NCBI RefSeq assembly: GCF_000621585.1
Contig: NZ_JHXY01000012.1
Location: 46,262-110,261 of the forward strand
Source of the DNA: [Eubacterium] cellulosolvens LD2006
Lineage (GTDB): Bacteria; Bacillota; Clostridia; Lachnospirales; Lachnospiraceae
Length of the DNA: 64,000 bases
Direction of reading: 5' to 3'
Numbering within the stretch: position 1 is the stretch's first letter; every line of letters begins with the position of its first letter. A program made the translations under genes and the position numbers. A model generated the notes under the pieces. The model did not search any database, was not told the DNA's origin, and was given only the letters and a program-made list of their open reading frames with translations. Of this stretch, positions 17,070 through 25,612 are shown one piece after another.

Positions 17070-18308
17070 ATGAGCAAAGAATTGTATCTGAAATACGGCC
17101 CCCGCAATCTTTTCTGGTTGATGGATCACTACAATGATATACACATCCGCTTTTCCGCAGAGCTTGACCATGAAATTGACGGCAGCAGGATGGAGAAGGC
17201 GTGGGAGAAAACCATTGAAGTTTATCCGGTGATCGGGTGCGTCATCGAGATGGAAGGAAAGGAACTGTTTTTCTACAGAGCGGACGGCGAGAATCGCGCG
17301 ATCAGAAGTATGGCTCCCGTAAACCCGGGAAGCGAACCGGTATCCGGCTGTGTGATCACCGCAACCTATTACGGAAGAAGAATTTCGGTCAGCGCCTATC
17401 ACACGATGGTGGACGGAGGCGGTCTCTGTGAAATTTTCAAGACACTTCTGTACTTCTACCTGTCGGAACACACCGGCGTCTGTGACCGGCCTGCTTCTGT
17501 ACAGACCGAAGCGGGACGAGCGCCGGATGCGTATTATCACACGCTTCTCACAGAGGATATGAGCGGGTTTGAACCGGTGCCTCTGCACTATATGCCGTTT
17601 CTGAAAGATTACGCAGAAGATGAGGAGATGAATCCGGACGAAAAAGAAAACCGTTATTTTTCTTCTCTCTCTTTCCCGGTGGATGCGTTCATGGAGAAAT
17701 GCAGGGAGATCGGGGCGAATCCGAGCTCTATGCTGGGTCTCCTGATGTCCCGTGCGTTTTATGAACTTCATCCGGAGGAACAGAAGGATCTCTTTTTTGA
17801 AATCACAACCAGTGCCAGAAAGGTATTTCACTCGGAAGGCTGCATCTCAAACTGTGTGTCAAATGTAGTAGCCGGCGCTTCCCGGGAGGATGCCGTCAGC
17901 AGTGATCCCACGGGCTTTGTCCGGAAATTCCGCGCGGAGATGGATCTTCAGAGAAGCGATGATTATGTAAAGACGATGCGGCTCTTTGAGGGTACCTACG
18001 GTCACAACTACGTGAACAAACAGATCACCCTCACCTATATCGGGAAAGTGGAGATCGGCGCGAATACGGAACATATCAGCAATTTTGAAATGGAGACGAA
18101 CGCGACGCAGCTCGTAATTCTCGCGCAGGTAGGACAGGAATTTACCCTGATGCTTCTTCTCGGGAAAGCCTCGCAGCGATATCTGGATAAAGTGCGTGAA
18201 CTGCTGTGTGAGGCCGGCGTCGATGCAAAGGAAAAAACGAAGGCGCGTACGATCGTCAAAGATTCGGACCGTGCGGTTTTGCAGGAGGATTCGATAAATG
18301 GTAGATAA
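17070..18308 (+). CDS. Condensation-like acyltransferase, copy 3
   Basis: A 412-residue paralogue with intact YHTMVDGGG (His111, Asp115). It has the shared LDHEIDGSRMEKAWEKTIEVYPVI and LLLGKASQRYLDKVRELL segments, and a conserved middle piece EIGANPSSMLGLLMSRAFYELHPEE found in four of the six copies. It follows an 81-bp gap after copy 2 and overlaps copy 4 by 11 bp, so 3 and 4 are probably translationally coupled. Confidence 0.85.
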   Translation: MSKELYLKYGPRNLFWLMDHYNDIHIRFSAELDHEIDGSRMEKAWEKTIEVYPVIGCVIEMEGKELFFYRADGENRAIRSMAPVNPGSEPVSGCVITATYYGRRISVSAYHTMVDGGGLCEIFKTLLYFYLSEHTGVCDRPASVQTEAGRAPDAYYHTLLTEDMSGFEPVPLHYMPFLKDYAEDEEMNPDEKENRYFSSLSFPVDAFMEKCREIGANPSSMLGLLMSRAFYELHPEEQKDLFFEITTSARKVFHSEGCISNCVSNVVAGASREDAVSSDPTGFVRKFRAEMDLQRSDDYVKTMRLFEGTYGHNYVNKQITLTYIGKVEIGANTEHISNFEMETNATQLVILAQVGQEFTLMLLLGKASQRYLDKVRELLCEAGVDAKEKTKARTIVKDSDRAVLQEDSINGR

Positions 18309-19578
18309 AAGCAGAGTGCTCTATGATCTAGGTCTCGTGTTCGAGAGTAAGATTAGCCAGGATCTGAACAATCCGATTCATCTTCGAAATACAGTGGTTC
18401 TGGACCACGAAGTGGACGGGGAACTGCTGAAGAAAGCCTGGGAGAGAACAAAAAAAGTCTATCCGATCATCGACGCGGTTCTGGGGTATGATCAGGAAGA
18501 TACGTCCGAATATATGGATCCGAAAAAGAGAGACCTGTACAAAAATGATCACATTTATCTGCTGAGAGCGCAGGGCGGATCCAATGAACCGGTGAAGACA
18601 AAAATCCCGGTTGCACCGGGAACATCCGTCGTGGGAAACCGGCTGGTTGCGGTGAGTTATTATGACCGGCGGATTTCCTTTAACTTCTATCACCGGCTTG
18701 TGGACGGCGGCGGAGCGAATATGATCTTCAATACGCTGCTGTATGCGTATCTCGCTCTGTATACCGGACACGAAGATGAACATCCTGTCGTCGAGCTGAC
18801 AGAGGGCCGTCGTGTGGAAGAGTATTATGTGGGTGACTCTCCCGAACTCGTTTTTTCTAAGGAATATACCCCGGTTCCCCTCTATACGCTACCGAGAAAC
18901 TGTAAGGGATTCATTGATCCGGATATGCACAACGAGAACGGAACGGTCTGTGCCGGAAACTTAAGTTTCTCTCTTCCGGAATTTCTGAAGTTTTGTAAGG
19001 CGAACGGCGCCAATCCCTCGTCCATGATGTGCACGCTTCTGGCCAGGGCATCCTATGCTCTCAATCCGGAGATTCGTGAAGATCTTGTTTTCGGTTTATC
19101 CGTTGCTGCCAAAAAGACACTTGGGATTGAAAAGTCCATTGCCAATGCAGTGGGCGTAGCTATTTCCCATATCTCGCGCGACGAAATCGAGAACAGTTCC
19201 ATTGCCGAAGTGTCGCAGAAGATCCGGAGGGAGGTCGACGCACAGCGGACGGCCGATTATTACATCACACAGTATCGTCTGTTTCAGAGTTACGGACAGG
19301 CGTTCAACTTCATTTTCAGAACCGTCACCTATGTGGGAGCAATCGAAGTCGGTGATAATAACCGTCATCTGGTGGATCTGTACACAGAGTCGGACGGAGT
19401 GGACAATCTCTTCCTCTTCCAGTTGGGCGAGAAATTTATCCTGACGCTCACCTACGGCAAGGCGACCGAGAAATACCTGAATGAATTTCTGCGGATTTTC
19501 CGGGAACTGGACATTCCCGCGGAGATCACACACAAGGCGCATGATATCGACAAAGATGTCACGGAGCCGGCTCTGTGA
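18298..19578 (+). CDS. Condensation-like acyltransferase, copy 4
   Basis: A 426-residue paralogue; active site YHRLVDGGG (His132, Asp136). It belongs with copies 5 and 6 in a closer subgroup that has ~20 extra residues in the N-terminal part (a DPKKRD.../NDHIYLLRA section). AGGAGG lies 9 bp before the ATG. The middle element ANGANPSSMMCTLLARASYALNPE matches the other copies. It ends just before a dispersed repeat. Confidence 0.85.
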   Translation: MVDKSRVLYDLGLVFESKISQDLNNPIHLRNTVVLDHEVDGELLKKAWERTKKVYPIIDAVLGYDQEDTSEYMDPKKRDLYKNDHIYLLRAQGGSNEPVKTKIPVAPGTSVVGNRLVAVSYYDRRISFNFYHRLVDGGGANMIFNTLLYAYLALYTGHEDEHPVVELTEGRRVEEYYVGDSPELVFSKEYTPVPLYTLPRNCKGFIDPDMHNENGTVCAGNLSFSLPEFLKFCKANGANPSSMMCTLLARASYALNPEIREDLVFGLSVAAKKTLGIEKSIANAVGVAISHISRDEIENSSIAEVSQKIRREVDAQRTADYYITQYRLFQSYGQAFNFIFRTVTYVGAIEVGDNNRHLVDLYTESDGVDNLFLFQLGEKFILTLTYGKATEKYLNEFLRIFRELDIPAEITHKAHDIDKDVTEPAL

Positions 19579-19650
19579 TGGAAACTGCTTCGCAATTCCC
19601 GCCATGGAACGCTGCGCTTAGATGAGCGCTCGCGCAATTCAAAGATGTTT
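19577..19650 (+). repeat. Dispersed hairpin repeat, diverged copy
   Basis: ATGGAAACTGCTTCGCAATTCCCGCCAT forms a hairpin (ATGG/CCAT outside, TTGC/GCAA-like inside). It is followed by GGAACGCTGCGC...GAGCGCTCGCGCAATTCAAAGATG, which aligns with the CGCTCCGC...ACTCGCGCGATATGTAGATG block. The copy begins at the stop codon of copy 4. Confidence 0.55.
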
Positions 19651-19706
19651 CACAATGGTTCAAGAACTTCGGAATTCGCAAGATGAGAGCGAAAGGAGTA
19701 GAGATC

Positions 19707-20987
19707 ATGGGAAAGAAAGAGCCGTTGCTCTGCCTTGGAAAAATGTTTGAAACGAGCATCGGATGGGATTATTTTGATCCGATCCGGGTGCGATGCACCG
19801 TGACGGTTGATCACAATGTAGATGATGAACTGATAAAAAAGGCGTGGGATCGCACGAAGAGAGTTTATCCGCTGATCGATGCGGTTCCTGCTTATGATCA
19901 TGATTTTCAGGTGTATCTGGATCCGAAAACCAGGGGACAGTACATGAACGATCATGTCTACATGGTGCAAGCCGAATCCGGCGTCAGCGATCCGGTGAAG
20001 AGCCGTGTGCCGGTCTCGCCCGGAACAGAGGCTGCCGGGGGAAGGCTTGTCTGTGTCAGCTATTTCGGAGACACGATCACGTTCTGTACGTATCACTCCC
20101 TGATGGACGGAAGCGGCGCTAACAAAGTGATCCAGACATTTTTATACAGTTACTTTGCCCTGTACACGGGCCATGAGGATGAAAATCCGGTGGTTGAGCT
20201 CCGGGAGGGACGAGATCTCCGGGACTATTACACCGTGGATATTCGCGATGTTATCTACAAGGCGGATTATACGCCGCAGCCGATGTACTCGCTTCCACTG
20301 GGATGCAAAGGATTTATGGATGCGGATATGGTCAATGATGAGCATGTGTATGGGGCCAATCTTCACCTTCATGCACCGGAGTTTATCGGCGTCTGCAGGA
20401 AAAATGGACTGAATCCTTCCTCTCTTTTGTGTGCCGTAGCAGCAAAGGCTGCTTACACGGTGCATCCGGAAGAGGCGCGGGATCTTGTCCTGAGTCTGAC
20501 GGTATCCTTAAAGAAATTCTTCGAGAGAGAAAACGACATTTCCAACGCTCTCGGCCTTGCGCACACCTGCGCAACCGCTGACGAGATCCGGAAGCTTCCG
20601 GTCACCGAAGTCGCGAAGCGGATGCGAAAAGAGCTCAGTTCTCAGCTGACGAAGGATTACAGTTCCTCGTTCTACCGTTTTGTGGACACGTATCAGGTCT
20701 ATCACAGTGTGCCGAAATTCAACGGACGTATCGTCACCTATATCGGTGGATTGGACATCGGGGAAAACAATCATCACATTGTGAACGCGCGCATAGAGAG
20801 TAACAGCAGCAATGTTTTGAACATGGTCCAGTTCAATGACACATTCTCTATGATGATTCTCTACGGGCAGGCAACCGGGAAATATCAGGATGTTCTGGTT
20901 TCTTTTTTTCGGGAGCTTGGAATCACAACAGAAATATGCGCTCCGGTTCACTACCTGCAGAAGGGAGCAGACGCAGCCGTTCTCTAA
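19707..20987 (+). CDS. Condensation-like acyltransferase, copy 5
   Basis: A 426-residue paralogue; active site YHSLMDGSG (His130, Asp134; second Gly is Ser). The start at 19707 is set by AAAGGAG 9 bp upstream and by alignment with copies 4 and 6; the frame runs eight codons further up. Shared parts include VDHNVDDELIKKAWDRTKRVYPLIDAVPAYDH and LYGQATGKYQDVLVSFFRELGI. It is separated from copy 4 by a repeat and from copy 6 by a region with two 25-bp direct repeats. Confidence 0.85.
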   Translation: MGKKEPLLCLGKMFETSIGWDYFDPIRVRCTVTVDHNVDDELIKKAWDRTKRVYPLIDAVPAYDHDFQVYLDPKTRGQYMNDHVYMVQAESGVSDPVKSRVPVSPGTEAAGGRLVCVSYFGDTITFCTYHSLMDGSGANKVIQTFLYSYFALYTGHEDENPVVELREGRDLRDYYTVDIRDVIYKADYTPQPMYSLPLGCKGFMDADMVNDEHVYGANLHLHAPEFIGVCRKNGLNPSSLLCAVAAKAAYTVHPEEARDLVLSLTVSLKKFFERENDISNALGLAHTCATADEIRKLPVTEVAKRMRKELSSQLTKDYSSSFYRFVDTYQVYHSVPKFNGRIVTYIGGLDIGENNHHIVNARIESNSSNVLNMVQFNDTFSMMILYGQATGKYQDVLVSFFRELGITTEICAPVHYLQKGADAAVL

Positions 20988-20988
20988 T

Positions 20989-21058
20989 AACAGTTAATCA
21001 GAAAACGGTGTATTTGCACATCGTTTGCAAAACAACCGTTATTCAGGAAACGGTGTAT
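20989..21058 (+). repeat. Two 25-bp direct repeats between copies 5 and 6
   Basis: The units at 20989-21013 and 21034-21058 (AACNGTTANTCAGNAAACGGTGTAT) match at 22 of 25 positions and are 20 nt apart. They could be a regulator-binding pair upstream of copy 6 or a recombination trace; no clear promoter lies within. Confidence 0.75.
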
Positions 21059-21126
21059 GATAGAGAGTCATGCCGTGCGAAGGAATCCGCGTGGTGTTTG
21101 CGAAGAAATAGGAGAGGTAAAGAGAG

Positions 21127-22398
21127 ATGGATAAAAACAGGATTCTTGTAGATCTGGGACGAATCTGTGAGACGCTTCTGGAGTCGGATCTGAAAACCAG
21201 CGTGCAGATGAGATTCACAGCAGTGCTGGATCATGAGATCGACGGAGAACTTCTGTGCAGGGCATGGGACCGGACGAAGAAAGTATATTCTCTGGTTGAC
21301 GCGGTTCCCGGATACGAGCATGAGGAAGCGGGACCGCTGGATCCGGAGAAGGTGAGAAAATACGGAACGGATCATCTGTATCTCCTGAAGGCGGAAAGCG
21401 GAGCGAATGATCCGGTCAGAAGCAAAGAACCGGTTCGCCCGTATACGGATGCTGTCGGGAGACGGATCATCTGTGTCAGCTTTCACGAGAAAACCGTCTG
21501 CATCAGTTCCTGGCATATTCTGGTGGACGGCGGCGGATTAAACATGATTTTCCGGACCCTTTTGTATATATATCTCACACTGTACACAGAGCAGGAGGAC
21601 ACAATCACAACGGTCGAACTGACAGAGGGAAGGAAGCCGGAGGACTATTATCAGGCGGATCTGCTCGGCCATGTTTTTTCACAGGAATACACGCCGGTGC
21701 CGCTCTATTCTCTTCCGAGAGGCTGCCGGGGATTCTTTGATGAAGATATGTACAACGATGACAATATTTACAACGGAAGTCTCCGGATCGACAAAGATGA
21801 TCTGATCAGCGTCTGCAAACAGAACGGGGTAAACCCGTCCTCACTTCTCTGTGCGCTCTCCGCGAAGGCCGCATACAACCTGAATCCGGACAGGCGGGAA
21901 GACGTTGTCGTCAGCCTGACCGTATCGCTGAAACCGGCGCTCGGGCTGGACGGCTGTATTTCCAATGCCGTTCGTAATGCGCTGTCCTATGTCACGTTCG
22001 AGGATCTGAAAAAAGGCACGGCTTTTGACGCGGCAAAGAGAATCCGCAAAGAAGTCGACAGCCAGCGGTCGAAGGATTACATCGTCACTCTGTGCAGATT
22101 TTTTGACACCTACCAGTTTGTCCCGGCAGTACGCCCGAGACTGGTTTCTTATCTCGGCGATTTTGATCTCGGAATGCACACGTGTCATATCACCGATTAT
22201 GTCATCGATACGACGGGACATTATGTCGTTTATCTGCAGCAGGTGGGGGATCAATTCCTGTTTCTGGTGCAGTACGGAAGAGCAACCGGCCGGTATCTGG
22301 AAGAGTTTCGCCGGTTGTTTGAGGAGCTTGGCATCCGGACAGAAGTCGCACGTCCGGCTCACGCGATTTCGAAGGGAACCGATCACGCTGTTATGTAA
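21127..22398 (+). CDS. Condensation-like acyltransferase, copy 6
   Basis: A 423-residue paralogue; active site WHILVDGGG (Trp129, His130, Asp134), the only copy with Trp before the catalytic His. It is close to copies 4 and 5 (LDHEIDGELLCRAWDRTKKVYSLVDAVPGYEH; QNGVNPSSLLCALSAKAAYNLNPD). AGGAGAGG lies 8 bp before the ATG. Six copies in a row with the chemistry preserved in at least five suggest stepwise acylation or different acyl/acceptor specificities. Confidence 0.85.
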   Translation: MDKNRILVDLGRICETLLESDLKTSVQMRFTAVLDHEIDGELLCRAWDRTKKVYSLVDAVPGYEHEEAGPLDPEKVRKYGTDHLYLLKAESGANDPVRSKEPVRPYTDAVGRRIICVSFHEKTVCISSWHILVDGGGLNMIFRTLLYIYLTLYTEQEDTITTVELTEGRKPEDYYQADLLGHVFSQEYTPVPLYSLPRGCRGFFDEDMYNDDNIYNGSLRIDKDDLISVCKQNGVNPSSLLCALSAKAAYNLNPDRREDVVVSLTVSLKPALGLDGCISNAVRNALSYVTFEDLKKGTAFDAAKRIRKEVDSQRSKDYIVTLCRFFDTYQFVPAVRPRLVSYLGDFDLGMHTCHITDYVIDTTGHYVVYLQQVGDQFLFLVQYGRATGRYLEEFRRLFEELGIRTEVARPAHAISKGTDHAVM

Positions 22399-22472
22399 GC
22401 GGATTTCGGTAATTCCCGGCGGGGTGTGTCCCAAAACCGGACAAAGAATCATTCATGATGGAGGAATCGGCT

Positions 22473-23693
22473 ATGCCATATATCTATGCGCTTTCTGACG
22501 GACAGACACTGACGATAAAACTGTGTCGAAGAATAGAAATTGCGAACATCGATGAGATCAGTCGTGAGATCGATCGTATATTGACGGAAAATACGTTTGC
22601 TTCGCTGGTGCTTGATGCCGCGGAACTGGAGTACATCTCCAGTGTCGGGCTCCGGAAAATTCTGGAAATCCGGAAAAGATATGAGAATCTGCGGATCATC
22701 AACGCACCGGATCCGGTATATGAGACCTTTGAAATCACCGGATTTACAGAAATTATTCAAGTTGAGAAGGCATACAGAAACATATCGATCGAGGGTTGTC
22801 CGGTCATCGGAAAAGGTGCCTGCGGAACCGTATACAAACTGGATGATGAACAGATCGTAAAGGTCTTTGTCCCCGGTTATGATTTTGACAAGATTCTGCT
22901 GGAAAGAGACAATGCGCGCAAAGCGTTTACCCACGGGATCGATACAGCCATACCTTTTCACATCGTCCGTGTCGGAGAAGACTATGGTCTGATCTACGAA
23001 ATCATCAACGCACGTACGCTGAAGAACCTGATGGAGGAAAATAGAAACCAGCTCCCGTATTATATGGACATTTATGCGTCCTATATCCGGCACATGCATG
23101 AAACCGGTTATCTGAAGGGAGAGTATCCGGATCTTAAGATCGCGTGGACGCGGAAAATCGATGATCTGGAAGGGATTTTTACAGACACGGAAAAAGAAGC
23201 TGTAAAGAAAGCCATTATGGCGCTTCCCGACCGGACAACCTTCGTCCACGGAGATATCAATTTCGGAAACCTGATGATTGATGACACGAAGACTGTGATG
23301 ATCGATATGGAAGACGTCAAACTCGGCCATCCCATCTATGATCTGGCTTTTCTGTATTACATGCTGAAACTGATGCCGGGCATTCTGCCGGAGGACGTCT
23401 ACCGATCCATGATCGGGTTCACCCCGGAAGAAGCGGAGATCCTCTGGAACAGTTTTGCGGACGTTTATTTTGACACTCACTGCGAAAACGAACGGGCGGC
23501 GGTAGAGGAACAGATTCATCCTTACGGAATCATTCGTCTTCTGGATGGCGTTCCGGCCTGCTTTCTCTCCTTCGAAGCCTTCGAGGAAGAGACGAAGGCA
23601 CGGGCGGCGGCCTTTTATGAGCCGGCAGCCATGAAGTATAAAAAAGAATTCTTTGATTCTCTGACCGTCGGATGGAAACCGCTTGAATTCTAA
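22473..23693 (+). CDS. STAS domain fused to APH-like small-molecule kinase
   Basis: A 406-residue two-domain protein. Residues 1-~100 are a STAS domain (LVLDAAELEYISSVGLRKIL with Ser56/Ser57; FEITGF). Residues ~105-400 are an aminoglycoside-phosphotransferase-type kinase: Gly loop GKGACGTVYKL (113-123), Lys130, catalytic loop VHGDINFGN (Asp261, Asn266) and metal-binding Asp278 in IDMED. The kinase would phosphorylate a small molecule or protein. The STAS part looks competent for phosphorylation by an RsbW-like kinase, which would tie the enzyme to the partner switch. GGAGG 8 bp before ATG 22473 fixes the start. It lies between condensation copy 6 and the ABC exporter. Confidence 0.85.
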   Translation: MPYIYALSDGQTLTIKLCRRIEIANIDEISREIDRILTENTFASLVLDAAELEYISSVGLRKILEIRKRYENLRIINAPDPVYETFEITGFTEIIQVEKAYRNISIEGCPVIGKGACGTVYKLDDEQIVKVFVPGYDFDKILLERDNARKAFTHGIDTAIPFHIVRVGEDYGLIYEIINARTLKNLMEENRNQLPYYMDIYASYIRHMHETGYLKGEYPDLKIAWTRKIDDLEGIFTDTEKEAVKKAIMALPDRTTFVHGDINFGNLMIDDTKTVMIDMEDVKLGHPIYDLAFLYYMLKLMPGILPEDVYRSMIGFTPEEAEILWNSFADVYFDTHCENERAAVEEQIHPYGIIRLLDGVPACFLSFEAFEEETKARAAAFYEPAAMKYKKEFFDSLTVGWKPLEF

Positions 23694-23704
23694 CCCTGTA
23701 GAAA

Positions 23705-23787
23705 AGAATGTCGCGAGCGACATTCTTGCGCCGGGCGCGGATGCGAAACATCTACACATCGCGCGAGTGTGCATGTAAGCGGAGCGT
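23705..23787 (-). repeat. Dispersed repeat copy in reverse orientation
   Basis: AGAATGTCGCGAGCGACATTCT opens the stretch, then TGCGCCGGGCGCGGATGCG, CATCTACACATCGCGCGAG and TAAGCGGAGCG. This is the reverse complement of the copy at 44965-45044 with high identity over ~80 bp. Finding it inverted shows that the family is mobile or amplified, not a by-product of strand-specific coding. The leading hairpin half is not recognisable here. Confidence 0.85.
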
Positions 23788-23854
23788 CGTGAATGATAGG
23801 AGCTCTGTCCGATTATGTAAGGAATGTTGTGCCAGCAAGGGAGAAAAGACGCGT

Positions 23855-25612
23855 ATGAAAAAAATTATTTCGTATATGAGAAGTCTGGAGTGGGCATATC
23901 TTCTGATCTTTCTCGTATTTGCTTATCTGCAGGTGACATTGTCGCTGAAGATTCCGGAGTGTATGACGACAATTACGGACAATCTGCAGCAGGGCGGAGC
24001 ACATTGGACGCCTCTGCTCGTCCAGACGGTCAAGATGATACTGTTCACGGTATGTTCGATTGGGTCAGCCCTGCTTTCCGGCTATTGTATTTCCTATGCT
24101 TCTGCGACCGTGATCATGCGTATGCGCCGGGATGTTTTCCGGAAAATCATGGCTTTCAACCTCGCTGAAATGCGCGAGTTTTCCACATCCAGTCTGATCA
24201 CCAGATGTACCAGTGACATGGAGCAGGTCCGGCCGTTTCTCCTTGTCGGCGTCCAGGCGCTTGCCCAGGGTCCGCTGATGATTGTTCTGGTCGCTTCCAA
24301 AATGAAAGGAAACCAGATCTGGCTGGCAGCTGTCATTGTGGCGGCGATCTTTCTGTTTACCTCGACCTTTGTTCTCTTTGGACTGTCGCTGTCCAGAACA
24401 TCCCGTCTGCAGCGACTGATCGATCTGGTAAACCGGATTACCAAAGAACATCTGACGGGTATGCGCGTGGTTCACGCATATAATGGATACAAACTTCAAT
24501 CCGAGCAGTTCAACCGTGTCAACGATGAGCTGGCAGGCACAGGTATCGCTGCGAACCGGTTTACCGGAGCGATCATGCCGTTTTTTAATCTTGGTATGAA
24601 CGGCCTTACGCTCGCGATATACGCACTCGGTTCCATCATGATCTACCAGCTTGGCAACCTGCAGGAAAAGCAGGTCATGTTTTCGCAGATGGTTGTTTTT
24701 GCTTCTTACGCTCTGCAGGCGTTCACGGCATTTGCGGCGATCATCATTGCGATCGTCATGCTTCCGCGCTTCATTATTTCACTTCGAAGAATCTGTGAGA
24801 TTCTCGACACCGAAATCAGTATCCGGGACGGCGAGGCCAGGAGCGGAAACGGCATGAGCACCGGAAGTATCGAATTCCGGGATGTGTCGTTCACTTATCC
24901 TGGATCTTCCGAAAGTGCTCTTACGGATATTTCTTTTACCATCGAAAAGGGACAGACACTTGCGATTATAGGCCCCACCGGTTCCGGAAAAACAACGCTG
25001 ATGAACCTCATCCTGCGGTTCTATGATGTGACGGACGGCGCTGTTCTTGTGGACGGCCGTGATGTCAGAGATTACAATCTGTGGGCGCTCCGGGACAAAA
25101 TCGGTTATGTGCCGCAGAAGAGTTTTCTCTTCTCCGGAACCATCGGCTCAAACATCGATTACGGACACAAGAGCGGACTGTCCAACGCGCTCGAGGAAAT
25201 TCAGAAGGCTGCGGAGATCGGACAGTCGAAAGATTTTATCGAAAAGAAAACCGGTGCCTATCAGGCGAGAGTTGAGGAGGGCGGTTCGAATTTCTCGGGC
25301 GGACAGAAACAGCGGCTGACGATCTCACGCGCGGTGTGCCGGGATCCGGAGTTTTATCTCTTCGACGATTCGTTCTCGGCACTCGATTTCAAGACAGACG
25401 CCGTCCTTCGAAAAAAACTTCGTGAACACGCCAGGGATTCCACGCAGGTCATCGTCGGCCAGAGAATCGGAAGTATTATGAACGCGGATTTGATTCTCTG
25501 TCTGGACGGAGGAAAGATCGTGGGCAAGGGGCGTCATGAAGAGCTTCTGAAAAACTGCCCGGTATATCGCGAGATTGCAGAATCGCAGCTTTCACAATCG
25601 GAGGTGGGATGA
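23855..25612 (+). CDS. ABC exporter half, degenerate-site subunit
   Basis: A 585-residue half-transporter: six membrane helices (1-~320) and a nucleotide-binding domain. Walker A GPTGSGKTT is at ~372, signature NFSGGQKQR at ~479, Walker B YLFDDSFSALD at ~500. The catalytic Glu after Walker B is Asp, as in the non-hydrolysing subunit of heterodimeric exporters (TM287/LmrC type). The open frame extends 49 codons upstream into a dispersed repeat; the true start is the ATG at 23855 (MKKIISYM), with GGGAG 11 bp before it. The next gene overlaps it by 4 bp and encodes the partner. It probably exports the product of this cluster. Confidence 0.92.
   Translation: MKKIISYMRSLEWAYLLIFLVFAYLQVTLSLKIPECMTTITDNLQQGGAHWTPLLVQTVKMILFTVCSIGSALLSGYCISYASATVIMRMRRDVFRKIMAFNLAEMREFSTSSLITRCTSDMEQVRPFLLVGVQALAQGPLMIVLVASKMKGNQIWLAAVIVAAIFLFTSTFVLFGLSLSRTSRLQRLIDLVNRITKEHLTGMRVVHAYNGYKLQSEQFNRVNDELAGTGIAANRFTGAIMPFFNLGMNGLTLAIYALGSIMIYQLGNLQEKQVMFSQMVVFASYALQAFTAFAAIIIAIVMLPRFIISLRRICEILDTEISIRDGEARSGNGMSTGSIEFRDVSFTYPGSSESALTDISFTIEKGQTLAIIGPTGSGKTTLMNLILRFYDVTDGAVLVDGRDVRDYNLWALRDKIGYVPQKSFLFSGTIGSNIDYGHKSGLSNALEEIQKAAEIGQSKDFIEKKTGAYQARVEEGGSNFSGGQKQRLTISRAVCRDPEFYLFDDSFSALDFKTDAVLRKKLREHARDSTQVIVGQRIGSIMNADLILCLDGGKIVGKGRHEELLKNCPVYREIAESQLSQSEVG

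Noticed and set aside
15894..17831. Open frame of 645 codons on the - strand
   Set aside because: Antisense shadow of condensation copies 2 and 3; composition and lack of motifs argue against coding.
14540..22398. A classical NRPS
   Set aside because: There is no carrier-protein domain with a GxDS serine, no thioesterase and no multi-domain synthetase; each protein is a stand-alone condensation-like unit.
22449..23774. Open frame of 441 codons on the - strand
   Set aside because: Opposite the STAS-kinase gene, whose motifs are unambiguous; the frame begins inside a dispersed repeat.
23708..23854. 49-codon N-terminal extension of the first ABC subunit
   Set aside because: It is translated repeat sequence (Arg-rich, matching other copies in other frames); the family start is at 23855.
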